Source: a bacterium UBA3756
GTDB lineage: Bacteria; Bacteroidota; Bacteroidia; Bacteroidales; Bacteroidaceae
Direction of reading: 5' to 3'
DNA length: 10,572 bases
Assembly (NCBI GenBank): GCA_002371695.1
Contig: DFGG01000016.1
Location: 1-10,572 of the forward strand
Positions 1-6,675 of this stretch are shown here, one piece after another (within the stretch, counting starts at the first letter, position 1; each line of letters begins with the position of its first letter). Both the position numbers and the translations under genes were made by a program. The notes beneath the pieces were generated by a model, which saw only the letters and a program-made list of their open reading frames with translations, did no database searches and had not been told where the DNA came from.

Positions 1-1532
1 GTGATCTTCAGTCCCATGAACTCGGCAGCCTCCACGAGTCCGTTGATGCCGATGGTGAGATACTGTCGGCCGATGTTGATATATCCTGCATCGAACAGTG
101 GCAGCATACCATTGGCTTGCAGTTCCTTCAGGTTCTCGTTGTAGGCCAGCTGTACTTTGTGGCAGAGGTCGATGATTTCGCCCAGGTACTGCAGATAAGG
201 CATCTTGTTGTTCACAGCATATTGTATGCAACGGTTCAGGTTGATGGTGAGCACGCTCTTCGAGCCCGTGCTGACGCCACCTGCTCCGAGTGTGTAGCTG
301 AAGCCGTTGTCGGTAATCTCGTTGCGCAGGCGGCAGCAACTGGAGAGCGAGTCTGCATTGGCGCTCATGTAGGTGAAGAACGAGTGTCCCTCGGCATACA
401 TCTCGGCCGTGAAGTCACCCCACTCCTTGTCCTTGCATTCTCCATTCTCGTCTGTCAGCAGAGCCATCGTCTCCACGGGGAAGGTCAGCAGGGTCTTTGT
501 GCGCTCCTGGTTGAACCATTTCATGAAGCGCTTCTGCAGCCAGCTGAGGCCGTCCCAGTCGGGCTTCGATCCGTCGGGGAAGTAGAAATCTCCGAAGATC
601 GACTCGAAGTAATAGCGGTCGTAGTAGGCGATGTTCCAGAACACGGCCTGATAATTGCGGGCACCGGTGGGCTGGTTGAGGGTATAGACGATCTGCTCAA
701 AGTAGTCGGTGATCACCTTGTCGATAGTGCGCTTCTTCAAGCTGAGGTCTGCCTGCTCGTTGGCGCGCTTCCAGTAGTCCAGTCCCCATTCCTTGCCGAT
801 GAAGTAGTTCATGTACATCAGGAATTCTGGCGTGGCGCAAGCTCCGGAGAGCATTGACGACACCATGAATACCATGTTGACGAATCCGCCAGCGAAGGAC
901 TTGAGGTTGGTGGGAGCCGTAGAGTTGCCGCCTATGCTGGTGGTGCCGCCGATGAGCCAGGGGTACATCGTGATGGAGGCGCAGTAGTTGGCCAGACTCG
1001 TCTCGTCGTTCTTATAGATAAAGTGGTGGTTAAGCTTGTCAAGATATTCGTTGGCCAGTTCCTTGCCGTACATCTTTTTGATGCGGTCAGTGAGCAGGCG
1101 GCGGTTCAGACGGATGAAATTCGACTTGGGCAGTTCTCCGATGAGTGTGGCGATGTTCTTGTGTTCCACGTTTGCGTTGGCGTCGTATTTGGAACCAGTG
1201 GCAGCGTTCACAGAGTCGGTGTATTCTGAGAGGAACTTCATCTTCTCAAGCGTGTCTCTGTCCTCGGAGTGCGTCTGTCGATAGAGGATGAACGACTTGG
1301 CCACCTTGTAGTAGCCTTCTTTCATCAGTGCTTCCTCTACCTGGTTCTGAATGTCCTCCACAGTGATGTCGTCGTGCATGTTGAGGTGGTTCAGAATCTT
1401 CGACACGATGCCGAGGTCTGCAGGTTCGTTGACACTTTCAAATGCCTTTACGATGGCATTCATGATTTTGTCGAGAGAGAACTGGTCTTTCGATCCGTCT
1501 CTTTTCGTGATGGTAAAGTTTTTGATTTCCAT
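1..1532 (-). CDS. nrdD: Anaerobic (class III) ribonucleoside-triphosphate reductase NrdD, C-terminus outside window
   Basis: Reduces ribonucleoside triphosphates to deoxyribonucleotides under anoxia with a glycyl radical installed by the activase NrdG, in the cytoplasm. The ATG (bases 1532-1530) follows an A-rich stretch; 510 codons are present against about 700-730 in the family. Residues 1-92 look like an ATP-cone (ITKRDGSKDQFSLDKI near the start, FILYRQ near the end), the allosteric activity switch. The catalytic barrel follows, with Cys184 in NYCASITMYP and Cys399-Cys400 in SSCCRLRNE. By recall of E. coli and T4 NrdD these match the substrate-reducing cysteine and the thiyl-radical cysteine; which of the Cys399/400 pair carries the radical is not settled here. 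The glycyl-radical loop and zinc-binding C-terminus lie beyond base 1, as nrdG probably does. The gene is transcribed divergently from the secretion operon. Family identification is secure; the cysteine assignments are from memory. Confidence 0.96.
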   Translation of the reverse strand, partial: MEIKNFTITKRDGSKDQFSLDKIMNAIVKAFESVNEPADLGIVSKILNHLNMHDDITVEDIQNQVEEALMKEGYYKVAKSFILYRQTHSEDRDTLEKMKFLSEYTDSVNAATGSKYDANANVEHKNIATLIGELPKSNFIRLNRRLLTDRIKKMYGKELANEYLDKLNHHFIYKNDETSLANYCASITMYPWLIGGTTSIGGNSTAPTNLKSFAGGFVNMVFMVSSMLSGACATPEFLMYMNYFIGKEWGLDYWKRANEQADLSLKKRTIDKVITDYFEQIVYTLNQPTGARNYQAVFWNIAYYDRYYFESIFGDFYFPDGSKPDWDGLSWLQKRFMKWFNQERTKTLLTFPVETMALLTDENGECKDKEWGDFTAEMYAEGHSFFTYMSANADSLSSCCRLRNEITDNGFSYTLGAGGVSTGSKSVLTINLNRCIQYAVNNKMPYLQYLGEIIDLCHKVQLAYNENLKELQANGMLPLFDAGYINIGRQYLTIGINGLVEAAEFMGLKI

Positions 1533-1582
1533 TTTGATTATTTAATAATGTCTGCTAGTCAATTACGATTAAAAAGTCGTCT

Positions 1583-1633
1583 GTTTCGGGAAACTTTTTT
1601 GTTTCTTCCTTTCGGAAAGTTGTCCATTTTGGA
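1583..1633. promoter_or_regulatory. Cluster of three short palindromes in the nrdD leader (possible operators)
   Basis: Three small perfect inverted repeats sit between the nrdD promoter box and its start codon: GTTTC-GG-GAAAC at 1583-1594, CTTTC-G-GAAAG at 1609-1619, and TCCA-TTT-TGGA at 1623-1633. The first two resemble each other (TTTCsGGAAA-like cores) with centres about 25-26 bases apart, the kind of spacing seen for paired regulator sites. A further 13-base palindrome, ATTATT-T-AATAAT, lies at 1537-1549 just upstream of the ATG. They could bind a regulator as DNA or form weak hairpins in the leader RNA. No known motif (FNR, Rex, NrdR) is recognisable, so the regulatory role is inference. 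Confidence 0.3.
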
Positions 1634-1649
1634 AAACCCTATTCGGCTG

Positions 1650-1657
1650 CAAAGATA
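1650..1657 (-). promoter_or_regulatory. Putative Bacteroidota -7 promoter box for nrdD
   Basis: Read on the minus strand these bases are TATCTTTG followed by CA, an exact match to the Bacteroidota sigma-ABfr -7 consensus TAnnTTTG. It lies about 118 bases upstream of the nrdD ATG, giving a leader of roughly 105-110 bases. I found no convincing TTTG -33 element at the usual distance upstream, so the call rests on the -7 box and its position alone. Confidence 0.5.
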
Positions 1658-1708
1658 CAAAATATTCCTATAACATGTATGGATTGGAATCTAAAAAAAA
1701 TATAAAAT

Positions 1709-2689
1709 ATGGGATTTATAATAAAATGCCCCACTCGTACGTTATTAATAGAGGTGAAAAGACGTTTGACCATATTGAGCATGTTGCTGCTCGTCGTCAC
1801 TGGTGCCTGGGCACAGTACGACGTGTCGTTCAGTCATTATTGGGCGATGGAGCCCTCCTTCAATCCTGCCTCTGTGGGAAAGGAGGATAAGCTGAATGTG
1901 GCAGGTGCCTACGCCATGCAGATGGCTGGTTTCGAGCATAATCCCAATACGATGTACGTTGGGGCCGATTTGCCTTTTGTGTTTCTGAAGAAGCGTCAGG
2001 GTGCAGGCTTGCAGCTGATCAATGATAACATCGGTGTGTTCTCACATAAACGCGTCTCGCTGCAGTATGCCTTGCAGAGCAGACTGTGGGGAGGCCGGCT
2101 GAGCATAGGAATACAGGCAGGAATCCTGAGTGAGAACCTCGATGGATCGAAACTGGAATTGGCTGACGCTACTGATCCTGCTTTCACCGCATCGTCTGTC
2201 AATGGGACGGGTATCGACCTGGGCTTGGGACTCTATTATAGCCGTCGCGACTGGTATGCCGGAGTGTCAGCTCTTCACCTGAATGCGCCCAAGGTGGAAC
2301 TGGGTGCTACCAACGAATTAGAGGTGTCGGCAACATATTATTTGACAGGTGGATACAATATTCGGCTCAGAAATCCGTTCTTAACAATACACACCTCTGT
2401 TTTGGGACGTACTGACGGAGTGGCCTGGCGAGCAGATGTGACAGGGCGCCTGAAGTATGCTCACAACAAGAAGGTGATGTATGCCGGAGTGTCCTATAGT
2501 CCGACAAACTCGGTGACGGTGCTCATTGGTGGCAACTTCCGTGGCATCCACCTTGGCTATAGTTACGAGGTCTATACCTCGGCCATCAACATCGGCAACG
2601 GCAGCCATGAGTTGTTCGTGGGGTATCAGACGGATCTGAACCTCGTCAAGAAGGGCAGAAATTTGCATAAGAGTGTGAGGCACTTGTAA
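1709..2689 (+). CDS. porP: Type IX secretion system outer-membrane protein PorP/SprF family
   Basis: A PorP/SprF-family beta-barrel of the outer membrane, the first gene of the T9SS core operon; family members act on the outer-membrane side of the secretion and gliding machinery. The 326-residue length fits the family (about 300-340). A signal peptide is clear: basic KRR at 17-19, a hydrophobic core, and cleavage after AWA (residue 35) before QYDVSF. The mature part alternates aromatic and polar residues as in membrane strands and ends with the family signature GSHELFVGYQ plus a short basic tail ending KSVRHL. The ATG at 1709 has an A-rich upstream context typical of Bacteroidota but gives an unusually long N-region of about 18 residues; a GTG at 1754, directly before the KRR segment, is a credible alternative start. 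Stop codon to the gldK start is 24 bases, so the two are almost certainly co-transcribed. I could not identify a convincing promoter upstream. Confidence 0.92.
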   Translation: MGFIIKCPTRTLLIEVKRRLTILSMLLLVVTGAWAQYDVSFSHYWAMEPSFNPASVGKEDKLNVAGAYAMQMAGFEHNPNTMYVGADLPFVFLKKRQGAGLQLINDNIGVFSHKRVSLQYALQSRLWGGRLSIGIQAGILSENLDGSKLELADATDPAFTASSVNGTGIDLGLGLYYSRRDWYAGVSALHLNAPKVELGATNELEVSATYYLTGGYNIRLRNPFLTIHTSVLGRTDGVAWRADVTGRLKYAHNKKVMYAGVSYSPTNSVTVLIGGNFRGIHLGYSYEVYTSAINIGNGSHELFVGYQTDLNLVKKGRNLHKSVRHL

Positions 2690-2713
2690 AATTAGGAAAT
2701 AATAGAAAGAGAT

Positions 2714-4189
2714 ATGATAAAAGATGTGAATATGAAACAGGGAAAAGGCAAATGGGGCAGAAAGGTCTTACCTTTTTACCTTTTTACCGTTTTACTTTTG
2801 ATGACCAGTTGTTTCGGCGGCAGAATGGCGTCATCAGCAGGTGGCGAGGTGACAGGTACTGGAGGACGTCCCTTTACAGAGCCTACGCCCTATGGAATGA
2901 CTCTCGTCAAGCGTGGTCATCTGAAGATGGGTATTGAGAAACAAGACAGTCTCTGGGGCAAGCAGACGCCTGTACGTGACATCTCTGTTGACGGCTTCTG
3001 GATGGACGAGACGGAGGTCACCAATTCCAAGTATCGCCAGTTTGTCTATTATGTGCGTGACTCCATCCTCCGCGAGCGTCTTGCCGACCCCAACTATGGT
3101 GGTGACGAGACCTACAAGATTGAGGAGGACAAGAACGGTGAGCCCATCACGCCTCACCTAAACTGGAAGAAACCGCTGCCCAAGAAACCTAATGAAGACG
3201 AGCAGCGAGCCATCGAGAGCCTCTACGTCACCAATCCCGTGACGGGAGAAAAGATGCTCGACTACAGCCAGATGAACTACCGCTACGAAGTCTACGACTA
3301 CACCTCGGCAGCTCTCCGCAAGAATCGCCTGAACCCCGAGGAGCGTGTCCTGAACACCGATATTACCGTAGATCCCAACGAGGAAGTGTGGATCTCCAAG
3401 GATACGGCTTACATCGACGATGAGGGTAAGATTGTACGCGAGACCATCAACCGGCAGTTGACAGGACCATGGGACTTCCTTAACACGTACATTATTAATA
3501 TATATCCTGATACCACCTGTTGGGTAAACGACTTTCCCAACTCTGACAATGAGATGTATATGCGCTACTATTTCTCCAATCCCGCCTACAACGACTATCC
3601 TGTGGTGGGTGTCACCTGGGAGCAAGCCAACGCATTCTGTGCCTGGCGTACTGAATACCTGCTCAAGGGACTTGGTCCTGCAGCACGCTTCATCCAGCGC
3701 TACCGTCTGCCGACAGAGGCAGAATGGGAGTTCGCCGCCCGAGGCAAGGATCAGACAGAGTTCCCCTGGGACAATGAGGATGTGGCCAGCGGCAAGGGGT
3801 GCTTCTTTGCCAACTTCAAGCCCGATGACGGTAACTACACCAAGGATGGTAACCTGATTACCTCGAAGGTGGGTATCTATTCCGCTAATAGTAACGGCCT
3901 CTTCGATATGGCAGGCAACGTGGCCGAATGGACCTCGACTATCTACACGGAGGCAGGAGTCGAGGCAATGAACGACATCAACCCCCAGCTGCGTTACAAT
4001 GCAGCCAAGGAAGACCCCTATCGACTGAAGAAGAAAAGCGTGCGTGGCGGCTCGTGGAAAGACCCGGAGTCGTATATCCGCTCAGCATGGCGCTCCTCGG
4101 AGTTCCAAAACCAGCCCCGCTCCTATATTGGCTTCCGCTGCGTCCGCAGCCTTGCCAACACTACCAGCGACAAAATGAAGAAGAAGTAA
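2714..4189 (+). CDS. gldK: Type IX secretion system ring lipoprotein GldK/PorK (FGE-like fold)
   Basis: Outer-membrane lipoprotein that with GldN forms the large periplasmic ring of the T9SS. The N-terminus has a basic region, a hydrophobic core and the lipobox LMTSC, with Cys33 the expected lipidated residue. Residues 55-480 carry the formylglycine-generating-enzyme (FGE/sulfatase-modifying) fold: DGFWMDETEVTNSKYRQF near 93-110, VGVTWEQANAFCAWR near 298-312, RLPTEAEWEFAARG near 331-344, GLFDMAGNVAEW near 395-406 and SYIGFRCVR near 470-478. Compared with human FGE, the GGSYMCHRSYC segment reads GGSWKDPESYI (445-455), so both catalytic copper-binding cysteines are absent (Asp450, Ile455), matching a structural role. 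A stretch of about 180 residues (roughly 115-295) separates the first two conserved blocks, longer than in a plain FGE domain. An in-frame ATG at 2732 (residue 7) is an equally plausible start. The gldL gene follows 12 bases after the stop. Confidence 0.95.
   Translation: MIKDVNMKQGKGKWGRKVLPFYLFTVLLLMTSCFGGRMASSAGGEVTGTGGRPFTEPTPYGMTLVKRGHLKMGIEKQDSLWGKQTPVRDISVDGFWMDETEVTNSKYRQFVYYVRDSILRERLADPNYGGDETYKIEEDKNGEPITPHLNWKKPLPKKPNEDEQRAIESLYVTNPVTGEKMLDYSQMNYRYEVYDYTSAALRKNRLNPEERVLNTDITVDPNEEVWISKDTAYIDDEGKIVRETINRQLTGPWDFLNTYIINIYPDTTCWVNDFPNSDNEMYMRYYFSNPAYNDYPVVGVTWEQANAFCAWRTEYLLKGLGPAARFIQRYRLPTEAEWEFAARGKDQTEFPWDNEDVASGKGCFFANFKPDDGNYTKDGNLITSKVGIYSANSNGLFDMAGNVAEWTSTIYTEAGVEAMNDINPQLRYNAAKEDPYRLKKKSVRGGSWKDPESYIRSAWRSSEFQNQPRSYIGFRCVRSLANTTSDKMKKK
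2765..2796 (+). repeat. 8-bp periodic repeat inside the gldK signal-peptide codons
   Basis: Four consecutive 8-base units run through the hydrophobic core of the GldK signal sequence: GTCTTACC, TTTTTACC, TTTTTACC and GTTTTACT. Together they encode most of VLPFYLFTVLL. The two middle units are identical and the outer ones differ at two or three positions. Eight is not a multiple of three, so gain or loss of one unit would shift the frame just before the lipobox. Confidence 0.6.
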
Positions 4190-4201
4190 ATATCAAACCC
4201 A

Positions 4202-5032
4202 ATGACAACATACAGTAAACTGAATATCGTCTATCGCTTGCAGAAGTGGATGGACAGCGTGGCAGGACAGACATTCCTGAACTACGCATACAGTTGGGGT
4301 GCCTCCATCGTTATCTTAGGTACCCTTTTCAAGCTGACCCACCTGCCAGGAGCCAACTTCTTCCTCTTCCTGGGAATGGGTACTGAGGTATTCGTGTTCT
4401 TTATCTCGGCCTTCGATCGTCCATTCGATAAGACCACTGATGGCATGGAACTCGACATCCACATGAACGAGGAGAAAGCCGCCGAGGCACAACAACCAGC
4501 ACCTGCGGCGGTTATTGGAGGAAATGGCGGCACGATTATTATCGGTGGTGCAGAAAGACCAGCTGCCGATGGGCATCAGCAGATAGTCGCAGGCGTTTCT
4601 CAGGCTTCTGGACAGGCCGTAATCGATACCGAAGCCATCGCAGCCGTATCACAGTCGGTGGCCACCGTCTCGGGTGTGGTCGGCGTAGGGGCCCCGGAGC
4701 TGCCTAAGATGAACCCCGAACTTGAAGAGGCAACCGCCAACTATGTTGATGAGTTGAAACGTCTCACCGAGATGCTCTCTAAGGTCTCCGAGCAGAGCGC
4801 CCGTCTGGCCCGCGACTCAGAGGAGATGGAAAATCTGAACCGTACGCTCACCGGCATCTGTAAAGTCTATGAACTGCAGCTCAAGAGTGCCAGCTCGCAG
4901 ATTGGCACTATCGACGATATCAATGCCCAGACGCGCCGCATGGCCGACCAGATAGCTGAACTCAACAGAATCTACACTCGTATGATTGAGGCCATGACCG
5001 TCAACATGAAGGCGGCAGCACCTTTGGGATAA
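4202..5032 (+). CDS. gldL: Type IX secretion system inner-membrane motor stator GldL/PorL
   Basis: Cytoplasmic-membrane component that surrounds GldM and uses the proton motive force to drive the T9SS. Two transmembrane helices lie near residues 29-46 and 51-70, joined by a tight turn (THLPGAN). Residues corresponding to functionally tested charges of Flavobacterium johnsoniae GldL appear conserved: Lys44 (K27), Glu62 within the second helix (E49), and Asp72 where the reference has Glu59; this alignment is from memory. After the membrane part comes a Gln/Pro/Ala/Gly-rich, apparently flexible linker (about 92-168), then a long charged helical tail (about 175-270) with coiled-coil character (ELKRLTEMLSKVSEQSARLA). 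The total of 276 residues is intermediate between F. johnsoniae GldL (about 215) and P. gingivalis PorL (about 309). The spacing to gldK (12 bases) and gldM (15 bases) indicates one operon. Confidence 0.94.
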   Translation: MTTYSKLNIVYRLQKWMDSVAGQTFLNYAYSWGASIVILGTLFKLTHLPGANFFLFLGMGTEVFVFFISAFDRPFDKTTDGMELDIHMNEEKAAEAQQPAPAAVIGGNGGTIIIGGAERPAADGHQQIVAGVSQASGQAVIDTEAIAAVSQSVATVSGVVGVGAPELPKMNPELEEATANYVDELKRLTEMLSKVSEQSARLARDSEEMENLNRTLTGICKVYELQLKSASSQIGTIDDINAQTRRMADQIAELNRIYTRMIEAMTVNMKAAAPLG

Positions 5033-5047
5033 TTACGCATTACTAAT

Positions 5048-6613
5048 ATGGCAATCAAGAAAAGACCAGTCTCACCCCGCCAGAAGATGATCAACCTGAT
5101 GTACGTCGTCTTGATGGCAATGCTGGCGCTGAACGTCTCTACAGAGGTGCTCAACGGCTTCTCCATCGTGGAGCAGAGCCTGAAGCGCACCACGTCGAAT
5201 TCAACTCTGGAGAACCTGGCCATCTACGATGAGTTTGCCCTCCAGATGAAGACCAACCCTCAGAAGGTACAGCAGTGGTATGACAAGTCTCAGCAGGTGA
5301 AGAAGATGAGTGACGCTCTCTACAACTTGGTGGAGGAGCTAAAACTCGAGATCGTGCGTGAGGCCGACGGTAAGGACGGTGACCCGCAGAATATCCGCAA
5401 CAAGGAAGACCTGGAGGCTGCCAGTCAGGTGATGCTTTCGCCTAACCGTGGACGCGGCCAGGAGCTATTTACTGCGGTGAATACCTACCGAAACCAGATG
5501 CTCAAGATGGTGACTGCCTACCGTCAGAAGAAAATGATAGCCTCAAACCTCTCTACAGAAATACCTGCCGATGCCGTTACTATGGGCAAGAACTGGCAGG
5601 AATATATGTTTGAGTCGATGCCGGCAGCTGCCGCTGTCACCCTGTTGTCTAAGCTGCAGAGCGATGTGCGCTATGCCGAGGGAGAAGTGCTCCATACGCT
5701 GGTGCAGAATATCGACGTGAAGGATATCCGTGTAAACGCCCTCGAGGCCTTCGTCATCCCCAACTCGCAGACCATCGTCCGTGGCGACAAGTTCTCTGCC
5801 CACATCGTCATGGCTGCCGTCGATACTACCCAGGTGCCTGATATCTACATCGGCAACCAGAAAGTGGCGCTTCGCGATAATGTTTATGAGCGTATCTGTA
5901 ATGCCACGGGTGATTTCACCCTTGCCGGGTATTTGGAGACCGTCAATGGTAACGGCGACATCATCCGGCGAGACTTCTCTCAAAAGTACACTGTGGTCGA
6001 CCCCAGTGCCACTGTCTCTGCCGACCTGATGAATATGCTCTATGCAGGCTACAACAACCCTATCAGTGTCTCCGTGCCAGGTGTGCCTCTTAATAAGGTA
6101 CAGGCCACGATGACCAATGGCACTCTCCAGCCAGTAGGACCGGGCAAGTACATTGCACGTCCTTCGAAGATCGGACAGGATGCCACCATCACTGTGGTCT
6201 CCACCAATACGGGACGTGCCCAGCAGATGGGACAATATACCTTCCGTGTGCGACGTCTGCCTGATCCGACGCCATTTATATCCATCAAGGATGAACATGG
6301 CAACGGCGTGCGTTACAAGGGAGGTGGATTGGCAAAGGCTCAGTTGGCTGGTGCCAGCGGCATTGGAGCAGCAATCGACGACGGCATACTCGATATCCCC
6401 TTCCGCGTGCAGTCGTTCGAGACGGTCTTCTTCGACAATATGGGTAATGCCGTGCCTATGGTGAGTGACGGTGCTCAGTTCTCTGCCCGTCAGAAAGACA
6501 CCTTCCGCAAACTGGCCCGCAATCGTCGCTTCTATATCTCTCGTGTGACGGTCTCTGGTCCTGACGGTACCACCCGTACGCTACAAAACCCTGTGGAAGT
6601 TATTGTTAAGTGA
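5048..6613 (+). CDS. gldM: Type IX secretion system motor shaft protein GldM/PorM
   Basis: Inner-membrane protein whose single helix pairs with GldL and whose large periplasmic part reaches the GldK/GldN ring, passing on the motor's movement. The N-terminus SPRQKMINLMYVVLMAMLALNVS (residues 9-31) is the family hallmark; Arg11 corresponds to Arg9 of F. johnsoniae GldM, a residue implicated in motor function. The transmembrane helix is about residues 14-32. The periplasmic part fits the four-domain architecture of solved GldM/PorM structures: a helical D1 (about 36-220), D2 beginning near VNALEAFVIPNS (about 227), D3 near SADLMNMLYAGYNNP (about 320), and D4 from LPDPTPFISI (about 403) to the end. 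The 521 residues match P. gingivalis PorM (about 516). The stop codon TGA lies inside the first unit of the downstream heptamer array. Confidence 0.96.
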   Translation: MAIKKRPVSPRQKMINLMYVVLMAMLALNVSTEVLNGFSIVEQSLKRTTSNSTLENLAIYDEFALQMKTNPQKVQQWYDKSQQVKKMSDALYNLVEELKLEIVREADGKDGDPQNIRNKEDLEAASQVMLSPNRGRGQELFTAVNTYRNQMLKMVTAYRQKKMIASNLSTEIPADAVTMGKNWQEYMFESMPAAAAVTLLSKLQSDVRYAEGEVLHTLVQNIDVKDIRVNALEAFVIPNSQTIVRGDKFSAHIVMAAVDTTQVPDIYIGNQKVALRDNVYERICNATGDFTLAGYLETVNGNGDIIRRDFSQKYTVVDPSATVSADLMNMLYAGYNNPISVSVPGVPLNKVQATMTNGTLQPVGPGKYIARPSKIGQDATITVVSTNTGRAQQMGQYTFRVRRLPDPTPFISIKDEHGNGVRYKGGGLAKAQLAGASGIGAAIDDGILDIPFRVQSFETVFFDNMGNAVPMVSDGAQFSARQKDTFRKLARNRRFYISRVTVSGPDGTTRTLQNPVEVIVK

Positions 6614-6664
6614 ATAGTGATTAGTGAATAGTGATTAGTGATTAGTGAATAGTGATTAGTGAAA
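6609..6664 (+). repeat. Eight-unit heptanucleotide repeat array at the gldM-gldN junction
   Basis: Eight consecutive 7-base units fill this stretch without gaps: AGTGAAT, AGTGATT, AGTGAAT, AGTGATT, AGTGATT, AGTGAAT, AGTGATT and a final AGTGAAA. Each unit contains TGA, and because 7 is not a multiple of 3, successive TGA triplets fall in all three forward frames. The gldM stop codon is the TGA of the first unit. The array occupies most of the 62-base gldM-gldN gap and ends 11 bases before the gldN ATG. Similar heptamers recur in Bacteroidota genomes in my general knowledge; copy number here may vary between strains (inference). Confidence 0.9.
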
Positions 6665-6675
6665 AATAGATTGAT

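Noticed and set aside
117..857. Long open frame on the plus strand opposite nrdD (246 codons)
   Set aside because: It lies entirely antisense to the securely identified NrdD frame, its translation is Val/Leu/His-rich low-information sequence typical of antisense shadows in this codon usage, and it has no recognisable domain.
1650..1720. Promoter for porP on the plus strand
   Set aside because: TATAAT-like bases occur near 1715-1720, but Bacteroidota promoters use TAnnTTTG, no such box with a spaced TTTG was found on this strand, and the element overlaps the proposed start codon region.
1675..1890. Small plus-strand open frame (71 codons) overlapping the start of porP
   Set aside because: It runs out of frame through the porP signal peptide and barrel start, has no recognisable features, and porP is the conserved frame.
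2714..4189. Sulfatase-modifying (formylglycine-generating) enzyme
   Set aside because: The FGE fold is present but the two catalytic cysteines are missing, a lipobox is present, and the gene lies between porP and gldL, all of which point to GldK.
5543..6298. 251-codon open frame on the minus strand opposite gldM
   Set aside because: Antisense shadow of a well-conserved GldM frame; no independent start context or protein family seen.
6609..6664. Possible CRISPR array
   Set aside because: Units are 7 bases, contiguous and without spacers, so this is a simple tandem repeat.
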